A DNA stretch of 64,000 nt. Origin: Synechococcus sp. CC9311. GTDB taxonomy: Bacteria; Cyanobacteriota; Cyanobacteriia; PCC-6307; Cyanobiaceae. Shown here piece by piece: positions 16,737 through 26,093 of the stretch; the first letter of the stretch is position 1, and every line of letters begins with the position of its first letter. The notes under the pieces are model-generated. The model worked only from the letters and a program-made list of their open reading frames with translations. It did not search any database and was not told the DNA's origin. A program made the translations under genes and the position numbers. The stretch is taken from positions 620,001 through 684,000 of the forward strand of contig NC_008319.1 in the NCBI RefSeq assembly GCF_000014585.1. The letters run 5' to 3'.

Positions 16737-17090
16737 TTAAGCTTTTTCGGATTCTGGTGCAGGCATGAACAGGAAGTAGGCACCTACGCTCGCCGCTGCT
16801 AGGGCAAGGAAAATGTGATCAATCCAGCCATTGCGCACCCCCATTCCCATGAAAGCAATCCAGGTGTTGATCACTACCATCACGCACAGAAAAATACTTA
16901 GAATAAAGCTAGTGATATGATTGAGATGTTTTCGTTGGATCCACAGGCTTGCCAGTAAAGGTAGCAGGATTACAGTTGAAGTTGCATGTAGGAGTTGCAT
17001 GCTTAGATCACTATGTATATGGGGTGTAGTAGCAGCCCATAAATTCACTGGAATGAGTAAAGAACTAAATACTAGGTAGTAGATCATCAT
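16737..17090 (-). CDS. Small four-helix membrane protein next to kinase
   Basis: A 117-residue hydrophobic protein with about four membrane segments, ending FLFMPAPESEKA. Its ATG overlaps the stop of the histidine kinase at 17087 by four bases, so it is almost certainly cotranscribed and translationally coupled with it. Small membrane partners encoded this way often modulate the sensor, but that is inference. I recognise no family. Confidence 0.65.
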   Translation of the reverse strand: MMIYYLVFSSLLIPVNLWAATTPHIHSDLSMQLLHATSTVILLPLLASLWIQRKHLNHITSFILSIFLCVMVVINTWIAFMGMGVRNGWIDHIFLALAAASVGAYFLFMPAPESEKA

Positions 17091-18559
17091 GAGAGTTTGT
17101 CTGAAGTTGTAGTTGGTTTGGGAAGGATTATTGAGAAGCAGCTTCCTTCTCCTTCTTTGCTTTGAACGTATACCTGCCCTCCCATAGCGGAGATCATTAG
17201 GGCAACAACAGACAGCCCGAGCCCTGTCCCACTGATTTCAGAGCTGTTTTTACCACGATAAAACCGCTTAAAAATATGCGGGAGATCGCCATCTGGAATT
17301 CCAATTCCCTCGTCTTTTACGTCAATTGCAATGCCATCCTTATGTGGGTACAGCAGCAACGTAATTAGAGAGCCTTGTGAAGAGTATTTGGCAGCATTAT
17401 CGATTAAATCCAAGAGTACTTGTTGCAGGCGTCCAGCATCAGCTAGTGCCACACTGCTTTCATCATAAGCGATTTTGTTCACCACTTTAAGCCTGTGATC
17501 CGTGAGATAGCTTCGGCTTAGATCAGCAGCTTTGCCTACCAATACATCAAGGTCTACCACTTCTTGGTTGAGTTGGAGTTGTCCGGAGTCACCGCGCGCG
17601 AGGTCGAGGAGATCATCGAGGAGCATTCGCATGCGAATGCTTTCTTCTTCTGCGGTTTTCAGTCCACGACGTTCGTCGTCGCTTAATCCCTTGCTGCGCT
17701 TAATCGTGCGATGCAGATATCCCTGAACAATGGTGAGGGGTGTTCGCAACTCATGGCTCACAGCACTCACAAAGCGACGTTGATCATCCCATGACAGGGC
17801 CAGGCGTTCGATCAATTCGGAATAGGTCATGGCTAACTGGCGCACTTCCTTTGGTGCCGTTGTGATCTTCGGAATCGGATCTTGATTGAGGGTTTCGGCG
17901 GTGAGGGCTGCACTGCGCTCACTGAGTTCTAGAAGAGGCCTCACGATTCTTCGCACCATCGCGTTAATTGTGATCAGTGAGATCAACATCGATCCCAACC
18001 CAACCAAGATCATCCAACCCAGAAATTCATTTTGGATGCGGCCGGTGTCTCTTGCTAAAGCTCCACTCCAAACCTTTTCTCCCGTTGGATAGGAACGACC
18101 CAGAAGCGTGAGGTAATTCTGGCCTCCTACATTGATCAGTTGGGTTGTGTGATCTTTTCTGTGAGCCTTCATGGTGGCTCTCATCATGTGAATTGGTATA
18201 GGGATGTGGCCAAATGTCGGCAGCACCAGGCGTCCATCCGCCAATTCGATCCAGATGGTGGTTCGCACGCTGGAGTGATCGCGTAGCTCCTGACGCACTT
18301 GTAACTGAATAGCTGGGCTCCAATCTTTGGCTGAGTGGCCTTGCCCTAGATAGTCATATGCCATGAGAGCGTTTGTCAGATGCTCCGCATTGGCCTGTAA
18401 ATCCGCTTCTCCATTTCGTATCTGAGTGCGATTACTGAGCCAAAGCCCTGTGGTGGTAGCTCCGGTGAATCCGATCAGAACGGCGATGTAGGTGGCCAGC
18501 TGGAGTTGGCCTTCAAGGCTTCCTAGAAGTTGCGATCTCCAGTTGGACTTAGATGCCAC
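17087..18559 (-). CDS. Sensor histidine kinase
   Basis: A 490-residue kinase. A membrane segment near residues 20-42, a periplasmic region of about 130 residues, a second segment near 180-202, HAMP, then HisKA with VSAVSHELRTPLTIVQGY (His about 270), the N box LLDLIDNAAKYSSQG and G boxes DEGIGI and GTGLGLSVVAL. All catalytic motifs are intact. No response regulator is adjacent; the only partner gene is the small membrane protein downstream. The start lies 60 bases from the divergent permease start. Confidence 0.9.
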   Translation of the reverse strand: MASKSNWRSQLLGSLEGQLQLATYIAVLIGFTGATTTGLWLSNRTQIRNGEADLQANAEHLTNALMAYDYLGQGHSAKDWSPAIQLQVRQELRDHSSVRTTIWIELADGRLVLPTFGHIPIPIHMMRATMKAHRKDHTTQLINVGGQNYLTLLGRSYPTGEKVWSGALARDTGRIQNEFLGWMILVGLGSMLISLITINAMVRRIVRPLLELSERSAALTAETLNQDPIPKITTAPKEVRQLAMTYSELIERLALSWDDQRRFVSAVSHELRTPLTIVQGYLHRTIKRSKGLSDDERRGLKTAEEESIRMRMLLDDLLDLARGDSGQLQLNQEVVDLDVLVGKAADLSRSYLTDHRLKVVNKIAYDESSVALADAGRLQQVLLDLIDNAAKYSSQGSLITLLLYPHKDGIAIDVKDEGIGIPDGDLPHIFKRFYRGKNSSEISGTGLGLSVVALMISAMGGQVYVQSKEGEGSCFSIILPKPTTTSDKLS

Positions 18560-18619
18560 GAAATCGGTTCCTTCCGTAGACGTATCGCTGCCTCAATTCT
18601 GGCAGCAGGACCAGGGAGA

Positions 18620-19519
18620 ATGGAACCCTTCGCTCGTTCTGTTGCCTTGAGCTTTGCGGTCTCGCCCTTAGGCATCTCACGCCCCACCCTCTCGGCGCGC
18701 ATGGCCCGATGGGGTCTTGTGATTGTGGGGATCTACATCGCCGTTGCCCTGCTCACGCCTGTTTTGATCAGCATTGGCTTCCTTCCAGATCCCAATGCCG
18801 GTTTGGACAGTGCGATTTATGCACCGCCGTCTCCGCAGCATTGGTGTGGCACCGACCGGCTTGGTCGCGATGTGTGCGTGCGCACACTCCAGGGGAGTGG
18901 CGTTGCCCTTCAAGTGGTGCTGCTGGCGGTTGTTCTTGCCTTGGTGGTGGGAGTACCGGTTGGAATGTTGAGTGGTTATTTGGGGGGAGGGGTCGACCGG
19001 GTTCTGGTTCTGCTCATGGACACGCTTTACACCTTGCCGGTGTTGTTGCTGTCTGTGGTGTTGGCGTTTCTGCTGGGTCGAGGGATTCCGAATGCCGCAG
19101 CAGCACTGTGTGTGGTGTACATCCCGCAGTATTTTCGAGTGGTGCGCAATCAAACAGCTCAGGTGAAATCGGAGCTGTTCGTGGAGGCTGCACAAACCCT
19201 CGGTGCCGGCCCAATCTGGATTCTGCGGCGCTATCTGTTCCGCAATGTGATCACCTCGGTGCCCGTGCTGCTCACCTTGAATGCTGCTGATGCGGTGTTG
19301 GTGCTCGGAGGCTTGGGCTTTCTAGGCCTGGGCTTGCCAGAAACGGTGCCGGAATGGGGAAGTGATCTGAATCTGGCGCTTGCGGCTGTGCCCACTGGCA
19401 TCTGGTGGACGGCTCTCTATCCAGGCCTGGCAATGTTTGTGTTGGTGCTGGGTTTGTCGTTCCTTGGTGAGGGACTCGAGGCTTGGGTGAGCAGTACGGG
19501 TCGCGACGCGGCAAACTGA
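18620..19519 (+). CDS. ABC transporter permease, dipeptide/nickel (OppC) type
   Basis: A 299-residue inner-membrane permease. The OppC N-terminal segment includes HWCGTDRLGRDVCVRTLQG, the family's GTDxxGRD hallmark, and the EAA loop reads EAAQTLGAGPIWILRRYLFRN. Five to six membrane helices are visible. ATG 18620 follows a purine-rich GGGAGA at very short spacing; ATG 18701 is an alternative and an upstream ATG would overlap the divergent kinase. No ATPase, OppB or binding protein is adjacent, so its partners must lie elsewhere. Substrate (peptide, nickel or other) cannot be told from the sequence. Confidence 0.85.
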   Translation: MEPFARSVALSFAVSPLGISRPTLSARMARWGLVIVGIYIAVALLTPVLISIGFLPDPNAGLDSAIYAPPSPQHWCGTDRLGRDVCVRTLQGSGVALQVVLLAVVLALVVGVPVGMLSGYLGGGVDRVLVLLMDTLYTLPVLLLSVVLAFLLGRGIPNAAAALCVVYIPQYFRVVRNQTAQVKSELFVEAAQTLGAGPIWILRRYLFRNVITSVPVLLTLNAADAVLVLGGLGFLGLGLPETVPEWGSDLNLALAAVPTGIWWTALYPGLAMFVLVLGLSFLGEGLEAWVSSTGRDAAN

Positions 19520-19539
19520 AAGCATTCGATGTCTCACGC

Positions 19540-19800
19540 ATGACGCTCTGGGCCACATTGATCTTGCTAGGCCTGATGACCTACTTGTGGTTGGCAGGGC
19601 GCAGCAATCCCGACGATGTGATTGGTTTGCTGGAGCAGATCTTGGCCATCACACTCGCTTTGGTGGTGCTGTTTATCGGTCGCAGCCTGTTTCTTGAGCT
19701 CATTGTGCTGGTCTTTGCTCTTCGTTTGCCGGCTGCGCGTCGCAACCACCCTGTGGCAGCTCGCTCCAAGGCTGGAAAGGATATGTTGATGCCCTTCTGA
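19540..19800 (+). CDS. Small conserved-looking membrane protein
   Basis: An 86-residue protein starting at ATG 19540, 20 bases after the permease stop. Two membrane segments (ATLILLGLMTYLWLAG and ILAITLALVVLFIGRSLFLEL) flank a short loop; the tail is basic. An earlier in-frame ATG at 19483 overlaps the permease and is less likely. No family recognised. It may be cotranscribed with the permease but nothing shows it is part of the transporter. Confidence 0.6.
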   Translation: MTLWATLILLGLMTYLWLAGRSNPDDVIGLLEQILAITLALVVLFIGRSLFLELIVLVFALRLPAARRNHPVAARSKAGKDMLMPF

Positions 19801-19967
19801 TCAACCGGTAGGAAGAGGGTTGTTTTCCTTAGAACCATTGCTTGGCTCTAAGGACATTTGTCTTCTAACTTGTTGGTATTAATTATAACAATGAATTAAT
19901 ACCTGAGATTGCTGTTTGAAGCTAATGGTATTCAGATTAGCTTTTGAAAAAATTATCGCCTAAGTTG

Positions 19968-19998
19968 AATCGATAGGATCAGTTAGATCCTATCGATT
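19968..19998 (-). terminator. Perfect 13-bp hairpin downstream of porin gene
   Basis: AATCGATAGGATC and GATCCTATCGATT pair perfectly around the loop AGTTA, about 60 bases after the porin stop. The nearest T-run on the minus strand is some 20 bases further on, so it may work as a terminator with a distal T tract or as a 3' stabiliser of the porin mRNA. Confidence 0.55.
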
Positions 19999-20056
19999 GT
20001 AAGTGCCTTAACGTTTACGATGAAGGTGATGTCAAGCTTTTAGAGTTTGACAATGG

Positions 20057-21748
20057 TCAGAATGTGAAAGTAGTTCTTAAAAGCCCGCCTAGTTGAGTAA
20101 AACTCTCATTGCTAGGAGTTAGCTGACCTAATGGGCGACTGAGATAAAACACTGCAGGAGTAACAGTAATGTTATCAGTTACTTGGAAGCTATACCAACC
20201 CTCCCAGGCATAATTGCCGTCATCAGGAGATTCACTACCAGTGAGATCTGTTGCGAAAGTAGCTTGACCAACGGCAAGTCCCGCTGTATTTCCCTTAACA
20301 AATGCATCCTGCCATTGCAGTGAGACTTGCCATGATTGGGAGGTAGAGACGTATCCGTCGGGAGCACTATTGCCATCAAAGTTGGTTGTATTGATACCCC
20401 AGCCAACACTGATAGCAGGAATAAAACCTGAACTTATTGGCTGCCAGTACCCTGAAAGTCCAAAAGCATTGACTGATTGATCAATGTCTTGAAGATAGCT
20501 TAATTGGGTAAAGGATGTGGAATACGGAACAACAGAGGCGTCTTGAACGTAACTGTAGATAGCGGCGATTGCCCACTGCTCAGACTGATAACCAATTTGA
20601 ACAGTACCTGTTGCAGCTGAATTATCGGTTGCAATGCCACCTTTTTGTGGATTACTGTCAGGTCCTTTGTCTAAGTTGGCTACATATTGCAAGCCAATCG
20701 TCCATCCATTTTTCTCCCAATTAAGCGCTACACCAGGCCCTTGATTTTTGTTGTATGCAGCAGGTGCACCGTTAAGAGTTAGAACATCAAGAACTGTTGA
20801 TGCATCACCTTGAGGATAAACAGAAGGCCATATCGGCAACATGTCATCTTGACCAACATTAGCCCCTATAAAAAATGTGAAATCCTCACCAATAGGAGTG
20901 TTGTAAAAGATCTTATCGATGAATACATCGTTTGGACCTCCTTCGGACTCAGAGGCAACTTCTAATGTTGAAAGTGTCGTAGGCCCACCACCAAAAGATG
21001 AGCTTCCAAAATTACCAGACCTGATAGTTGTCGTTAATAAATCTTTCCCCGTAAAACTAGTATTCAGGATCATCTGAGTATCATAGTTAAATACGGTTGC
21101 GCCAAAATTTTTCTTGGCGTAGTTCACATAATCTGATTTCGTCAAATCAACTTGTCCGGCGTCTCCCGCTGCCAAAAGCAAGTTTGAACCACTATTCCCC
21201 TCACCATCGTCTGGGAATCGTTGGTCAATCTCATTGATTTGCTTAGCAGAATAGTTCAGGTCACCGCCAAAATTATTGGCGCCAACAACAAAACTTGCTT
21301 GCACATCAAGCTTGGTGGTGGTGGAGAACTGAGTGGCTTCCAGTTCACCAACGCGGGCTTCAAGTCCGTCAACACGGCCCTTGAGGATGGCGAGTTCCTT
21401 TTCGAACTCTTTCATCAGGCGCTTCAGCTCATCGGTCACTTCGGTGACGCGGTCGAGACAGGCGTTCAACAGAGCAGCCGCTTCAAAGCGGGTCATGGCC
21501 CTGTTACCGCGGTAGGTGCCGTTGGGGTAACCAGCAACACAGCCGTAGCGCTCGATCAGGTTGCTAAGTGCCTGATAAGCCCAGTCGGTTGGGTAAACGT
21601 CAGAAAACTGAGTGATGCTGGTGACTTGCTCGCCAGAAGCGGCGTAGTCAGACACACCATTGATATTGAGCTCAGTGGCGTTTGCAGCCACAGGTGCCAA
21701 AAGGCCCAGGGCAGCTGGAGCCACCAGCAGTTGATGGAAAAGTTTCAC
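20057..21748 (-). CDS. SLH-domain outer-membrane porin (Som type)
   Basis: A 563-residue porin. GTG 21748 is the start: GAGGA lies just before it and it gives the expected KLFHQLLVAPAALGLLAPVA signal peptide, cleaved near ANA. An SLH domain follows (FSDVYPTDWAYQALSNLIERYGC, residues about 50-110), then a coiled-coil segment ELKRLMKEFEKELAILKGRVD and a long beta-barrel ending LLRTTFTF with a terminal Phe, the outer-membrane assembly signal. These porins are abundant in marine Synechococcus, tethered to peptidoglycan by the SLH part and carrying small solutes. A strong hairpin lies downstream. Confidence 0.92.
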   Translation of the reverse strand: MKLFHQLLVAPAALGLLAPVAANATELNINGVSDYAASGEQVTSITQFSDVYPTDWAYQALSNLIERYGCVAGYPNGTYRGNRAMTRFEAAALLNACLDRVTEVTDELKRLMKEFEKELAILKGRVDGLEARVGELEATQFSTTTKLDVQASFVVGANNFGGDLNYSAKQINEIDQRFPDDGEGNSGSNLLLAAGDAGQVDLTKSDYVNYAKKNFGATVFNYDTQMILNTSFTGKDLLTTTIRSGNFGSSSFGGGPTTLSTLEVASESEGGPNDVFIDKIFYNTPIGEDFTFFIGANVGQDDMLPIWPSVYPQGDASTVLDVLTLNGAPAAYNKNQGPGVALNWEKNGWTIGLQYVANLDKGPDSNPQKGGIATDNSAATGTVQIGYQSEQWAIAAIYSYVQDASVVPYSTSFTQLSYLQDIDQSVNAFGLSGYWQPISSGFIPAISVGWGINTTNFDGNSAPDGYVSTSQSWQVSLQWQDAFVKGNTAGLAVGQATFATDLTGSESPDDGNYAWEGWYSFQVTDNITVTPAVFYLSRPLGQLTPSNESFTQLGGLLRTTFTF

Positions 21749-21763
21749 AAAGTCCTCACACAA

Positions 21764-22101
21764 GATGACGCAAAATGCATCGACAAAACAATAACCAATC
21801 AGCTTGAATTCCTAGAAACAAATATTACATAGAAAGCAATCATGGTTTTTCAGGTCATCCTTGAGGGCTATCTCAAGTTTTCAATTCTTTCTCAGCAAAT
21901 TCTCAGTCATCCGAATGAAGGAGAAACCTAGAAAACAAATTCTTGCTCCATTCAAATTCATTATCAAATCAATAAGAAATTGATCGAGGCCGTATCATTT
22001 GTTTCGCCACTGTTGAAGTTGCTGTCAGCTTAGTTAGGATAGCTTAAGACTAGTAAATTGTTTTGACAAAAACCGAAGACTACAAGCATCTTACAAAAAA
22101 A
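21764..22101. other. Porin promoter region and TM2 gene leader
   Basis: An AT-rich stretch with no coding frame. It must hold the porin promoter on the minus strand and that of the TM2 gene on the plus strand. I see no clear operator. Confidence 0.4.
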
Positions 22102-22389
22102 ATGAGCGAAGTTAGTAAATTCGAATTTTACAATGATATTAGTCTGAGTAATAAAGAATATACGATTGGGATCGCTTTGGCTCTTACCCTTGGATGGTGT
22201 GGAGTCCACAGGTTCTGGCTTGGTGATAGCAAGGGAGGATTTATCTATTTAATATTTTTCTGGACTTTGCTTCCATTCATCTTTTCCATTGTGGACGCAA
22301 TATGCATGAAACGTACTTGCAAAAAAATTAATAACGATCATGCTGTCGATGCTTTTAAAAAATATTCAGAAGCTGGTTTGCCTATTTAG
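22102..22389 (+). CDS. TM2-domain membrane protein
   Basis: A 95-residue protein with two membrane helices joined by a short turn. The TM2 signature GWCGVHRFWLGDSKGGFIYL is clear, followed by FIFSIVDAICM. A TTG start 13 codons upstream is possible; ATG 22102 is preferred. TM2 proteins are widespread in bacteria with no settled function. It ends facing the ferritin gene, and the two share a symmetrical hairpin terminator. Confidence 0.75.
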   Translation: MSEVSKFEFYNDISLSNKEYTIGIALALTLGWCGVHRFWLGDSKGGFIYLIFFWTLLPFIFSIVDAICMKRTCKKINNDHAVDAFKKYSEAGLPI

Positions 22390-22400
22390 ATCACTGGAAA

Positions 22401-22449
22401 TTCAAAAGAAAACACTAGCCAAAATTATTCCTTGGCGCTTTCTTTTGAA
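22401..22449. terminator. Bidirectional hairpin terminator
   Basis: TTCAAAAGAAA and TTTCTTTTGAA pair perfectly (11 bp), with an inner GCCAA/TTGGC stem. It lies between the convergent TM2 and ferritin genes and is nearly symmetrical, so it should serve both strands. Confidence 0.7.
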
Positions 22450-22499
22450 CTTCAACTCACTTTTTAATGTTATTAAATCAACCTACTCCTAGCAAATAA

Positions 22500-23033
22500 T
22501 TATGCGGCAGTTGCAGGATTAAAGCCTGATGCGCTCTGCATATTAGCCAAGAATGTACCATCAAAGAATTGCTGGTCAAGCAAGAGCATTGCTGCAGTAT
22601 TTGTGTTGGCCAATTTAAGTCGTTTGCAGATAAAACGAGCTTCAGATTCTTCTTTAACCTGCTCATCAATAAACCAGTCAAGCATCACAGTTGCAGGTCT
22701 ATTGTTTAGGCGCTCTGCAATTCCATAAATATGATTAATTGAGGCTGTCACCTCTTTTTCCATAGAATAAACATTTGAAAACAGTGCCTCTAGGGACTCC
22801 CATTCGTGATCTGGAGCATTAATCGATGGAAGTTCGACTTTTTCATCGTTATCAACGAGAAAAGCAATCATGCGAGATGCATGCGTTCTTTCCTCATTGC
22901 TTTTAGTCTCCATATATGTTGAGAATCCAATCAGATCCTTTTCACGGAGCCAAATGGACATCGCAAGATAAGTATGACTTGCCTGAAATTCGCAAGCAAG
23001 GTGATTGTTGATAGCAGAGGTTAGTTCGTTCAT
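22500..23033 (-). CDS. Ferritin
   Basis: A 177-residue four-helix iron-storage protein. Ferroxidase-type ligands are visible: Glu in LACEFQASHTYLAMS, the ExxH pair in NEERTHASRM, Glu in MEKEVTASI and the late EQVKEES. It resembles prokaryotic ferritin (FtnA) rather than bacterioferritin; no haem Met can be assigned. Located directly downstream of feoAB, with their terminator between. It should oxidise and store the Fe(II) imported by FeoB. It is a different type from the second ferritin at 28708. Confidence 0.9.
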   Translation of the reverse strand: MNELTSAINNHLACEFQASHTYLAMSIWLREKDLIGFSTYMETKSNEERTHASRMIAFLVDNDEKVELPSINAPDHEWESLEALFSNVYSMEKEVTASINHIYGIAERLNNRPATVMLDWFIDEQVKEESEARFICKRLKLANTNTAAMLLLDQQFFDGTFLANMQSASGFNPATAA

Positions 23034-23087
23034 AATAGATTGAAAATTGTGGAATGAAGAGTTTAGAGTTAATGCAAATTTGGAATT

Positions 23088-23133
23088 AAGAAATCACACA
23101 GTGCTTTTCATAAAATGCTGTGTGTGACTTCTT
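23088..23133 (-). terminator. Hairpin terminator after feoB
   Basis: AAGAAATCACACA pairs with TGTGTGACTTCTT (one G-T pair) around an AT-rich loop, ten bases beyond the feoB stop and upstream of the ferritin start. The minus strand continues TTTCTTAATT. Confidence 0.65.
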
Positions 23134-23143
23134 GGCTAGTCAA

Positions 23144-24985
23144 TCAACCAAATATTAAGCCCCAGGATTGATAGAAACTAAACGCAACTACCCATGCCAC
23201 CACCATCGATACCGTTACCGAGAAAATAGTGAAACGAGCTGATTTGGTTTCCCCCCAAATGGTTGCGACAGTTGTCAAGCATGGTACATAAAGCAAACTA
23301 AAGAGGCAGTAACTAAATCCTTGTCGGAAAGTAATTACACCACCCAATGTTGTTTTTAAAGCATCACTTCCCTCACCAAGTCCATACATCGTTGCAACAG
23401 CTGCGAGTTGTACTTCCTTAGCAACGAACCCGATAATCAAAGAGACTGTAAGCAATGGGTTGATTCCTAATGGCGCCATCAACGGTTGGAAAAATGTACC
23501 AATTCGCCCTGCATATGTATTCATTCCTTCAGCCCCACCTGGATAATTTGTGAGATACCAAGTAATACATGTGCCAATAATCATGAATATTGCAAGATTC
23601 CTTACAAAGGTTGTCATTTCACTCCAAACATTTAAAGCAACCTGTTTGAAAGTGGGAGTTCTGTAAGGGGGCAATTCAATAACGAATGGATCTTTAGACT
23701 TGAACTGACCACTCAGGTTAAATATCATGGCCAAAACAAACGCAACTACGAAGCTAATAATGTAAAGCAACCATAGAGCGAATCCACCTGCAATCCCCGG
23801 TAGTATGATTCCTAAGAAGAATACAAAAACTTGTAATCTTGCTGAGCACAGAGCAAAAGGTATGATTAAAATTGAAAGTAATCTTTGAGTTTTAGATCTA
23901 ATCGTTCTGGTCCCCATGATGGCTGGAACATTACAGCCAAATCCAAACAATTGAAGAACAAATCCTCGACCATCTAAACCCGCAGAACGCATAAGTGCAT
24001 CCATTAAGTATGCAGCTCTTGATAAATAACCACTATCTTCTAATGCAGTCATAACGACAAAGAAGAAGGCGACTAGCGGAACAAATCCGAGCAATGCCGC
24101 GAATCCAGCGTAAGGACCATTAATAATAAAAGCACTAAAACCCTCAGGGAGAAAGGAAAGAGAAGGCTCGATAACTGCTCCTTGAAGCCAATCAGTGAAG
24201 TTTCCCACTGGATCTTGCAAGGGCATTCCCACGAACCAAATCGCCAGAAAAACTGCAAGCATGGATACAAAGAAAATTGGCAAGCCAACAACTCTGTTCA
24301 ATAAGATTGAATCCAATCGATTACTGAAGGTAGTAACATCTTCGGAGGGCATTTCAACGCCGATCCGAGTTACTTCATCCATATCGTTGTCAGTAACTTT
24401 ATTGTCTCGGAAAAAGGTAGCTATATCACTACACTTATAAGAATCATCGATTGTTTGCAATTTATCCCAAATACCCTGTATCGCTAATACGCACCCACTA
24501 CCGTATTTCGCACTGATCGTAAAAACAGGCATATTGAGCGTTTCAGATAACTCCTTAGTATTGATCTTTACTCCAAAGCGTTTGACTTCGTCTGCCATGT
24601 TTAGCATTAAGACGCATGGGAGACCTAATCTCTGTACTTGAAGAGGCATTAAAATCTGCCTATCAATTTGCGAAGCATTAATCACACAAACAATGAGATC
24701 GAAATTATAATTTTCCAGGAATTTCTGTACGACTAATTCATCTTCTGTAAATCCTTCTAAATCATAAATCCCGGGGAGGTCAACAAACTCATACGTTTTT
24801 CCATTATAGTCCAGATTAGCCTGCATAAAATCAACAGTTAATCCCGGCCAGTTAGCAACCCCAGCATTTGACTTGGTAACTGTGTTGAAAAAAGTAGATT
24901 TGCCTGTGTTCGGCTGCCCTATAAACACGATCCGAGGGATCTTGTTTTTGGTTTGGATTGACGAGGCTGAGCTTGCAACAATCAT
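23144..24985 (-). CDS. feoB: Ferrous iron transporter FeoB
   Basis: A 613-residue inner-membrane Fe(II) transporter. The N-terminal G domain has the P-loop GQPNTGKST, switch II DLPG and the G4 motif NMAD. The membrane part carries the Gate motifs, including GFGCNVPAIMGTRTI with its Cys and a second Gate around YVPCLTTVATI. It is shorter than the Escherichia coli protein (773 residues), mainly in the linker and C-terminus. feoA ends 38 bases upstream on the same strand, so they form an operon. The downstream ferritin and nearby transporters make this a metal-handling block. Confidence 0.95.
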   Translation of the reverse strand: MIVASSASSIQTKNKIPRIVFIGQPNTGKSTFFNTVTKSNAGVANWPGLTVDFMQANLDYNGKTYEFVDLPGIYDLEGFTEDELVVQKFLENYNFDLIVCVINASQIDRQILMPLQVQRLGLPCVLMLNMADEVKRFGVKINTKELSETLNMPVFTISAKYGSGCVLAIQGIWDKLQTIDDSYKCSDIATFFRDNKVTDNDMDEVTRIGVEMPSEDVTTFSNRLDSILLNRVVGLPIFFVSMLAVFLAIWFVGMPLQDPVGNFTDWLQGAVIEPSLSFLPEGFSAFIINGPYAGFAALLGFVPLVAFFFVVMTALEDSGYLSRAAYLMDALMRSAGLDGRGFVLQLFGFGCNVPAIMGTRTIRSKTQRLLSILIIPFALCSARLQVFVFFLGIILPGIAGGFALWLLYIISFVVAFVLAMIFNLSGQFKSKDPFVIELPPYRTPTFKQVALNVWSEMTTFVRNLAIFMIIGTCITWYLTNYPGGAEGMNTYAGRIGTFFQPLMAPLGINPLLTVSLIIGFVAKEVQLAAVATMYGLGEGSDALKTTLGGVITFRQGFSYCLFSLLYVPCLTTVATIWGETKSARFTIFSVTVSMVVAWVVAFSFYQSWGLIFG

Positions 24986-25022
24986 GAAATTTGAAGTTGA
25001 GAGAGATGAACAGTTGGAAGAT

Positions 25023-25280
25023 TTAAGATTTAGAAATCAAAACTAATTTTGCTTCTGTCTTCCGAATCGCAATTTCTGTTGTACTACCTACTCGTACCTG
25101 ATAAGGATCTCCAGCGGGGGCTTTACGCAGAACTTTGACTGTTTTACCTTTGCGTAAACCCATTGCGATTAGTCGATCCCTGAAGCCATCTCCTATTTGA
25201 GAACCATCGCTAACAATATCAACGACTGTTGCTGTGCCATCTGATACATCTAAATCGCTCAATGTAAATTCAGTAGTCAT
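25023..25280 (-). CDS. feoA: FeoA, SH3-like accessory protein of ferrous iron uptake
   Basis: An 85-residue cytoplasmic protein with the FeoA fold: DGFRDRLIAMGLRKGKTVKVLRKAP then DPYQVRVGSTTEIAIRKTEA, the usual core. FeoA is needed for FeoB activity in several bacteria. It leads the feoAB operon; the 284-base upstream region is AT-rich and likely carries a Fur site, but I found no convincing match. Confidence 0.93.
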   Translation of the reverse strand: MTTEFTLSDLDVSDGTATVVDIVSDGSQIGDGFRDRLIAMGLRKGKTVKVLRKAPAGDPYQVRVGSTTEIAIRKTEAKLVLISKS

Positions 25281-25564
25281 TTTGTGTTAGCAAAGAAATC
25301 AAGGTTGGGCATTAATGGCAGTGAAAATTGAATGAAGATCGGTAATATATTCGATACCAGCAAGTCAAACACTTGCTAATAGTAAACAAACGAGCAATTC
25401 AGGCAAGCAACAAATTACTACTGATGTTGAATCAAAGGCTACAAGTTGAAAGTCTTTAGAATTGGCATATATTTCTTTGTTATCAATTATTGCAATGTAA
25501 TCAATCATTTGACAACTTTAGCTTCTGCTCAAAGGTGTACGCTATTGAAAAATAAAGGAATTTA

Positions 25565-26056
25565 ATGTTTTTATTGGAATTCGAGATTATTGTTTTGATC
25601 GTTGTTCTTATTGTTGCGTATTCAAGGCGCTCAATCATTGCACGGTATCTTTCCAGGCAAAGATATGAAAAAGCCGCAAAAAAAGCGATTGTTGCCTTTA
25701 AGCAATTGGATCAAGCTGGAGGTCAGTTGGCAATATTTAATCATTTGGTTAAGCAGGGACATATCATCAAATCTAAAAGGCGTGTCGGCAAATTTTATAT
25801 GATTCCCAATTTTATCGTTAATGGAGAAAAGCAAGATATTATGCTGCGAATGTCGGACAGTAGCGAGCCATTCTGGATGGCTCTATTCAATATTTACAAT
25901 GCATCGATTCAAGATAACTATTTTACTTCTGAACTTTTAGTTCCAGATCTATGGAGCGATGAATTTGATCAGCTTTATATTCATTGGAATAATAATTTTC
26001 ATGAGAATTTAGTCTTTTCGGAGCTTAATAGTGTTTGGACTGAAGAAATTGCTTAG
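25565..26056 (+). CDS. Unknown membrane-anchored protein
   Basis: A 163-residue protein that starts with one membrane helix (FEIIVLIVVLIVAYSRR) and continues as a soluble domain rich in Phe, Tyr, Trp and Asn. AAAGGAA lies before ATG 25565. Codon usage is AT-rich like its feo neighbours. I recognise no family. Divergent from feoA, so it may share the iron regulation, but nothing in the protein indicates metal binding. Confidence 0.7.
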   Translation: MFLLEFEIIVLIVVLIVAYSRRSIIARYLSRQRYEKAAKKAIVAFKQLDQAGGQLAIFNHLVKQGHIIKSKRRVGKFYMIPNFIVNGEKQDIMLRMSDSSEPFWMALFNIYNASIQDNYFTSELLVPDLWSDEFDQLYIHWNNNFHENLVFSELNSVWTEEIA

Positions 26057-26093
26057 TTGCTTTCAATCACATCATTAGAAGTGAATGGCTGAA

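Noticed and set aside
21221-21832. 203-codon plus-strand frame
   Set aside because: Antisense to the SLH-domain part of the porin gene, which is well recognised; GC-rich codon structure makes such frames common.
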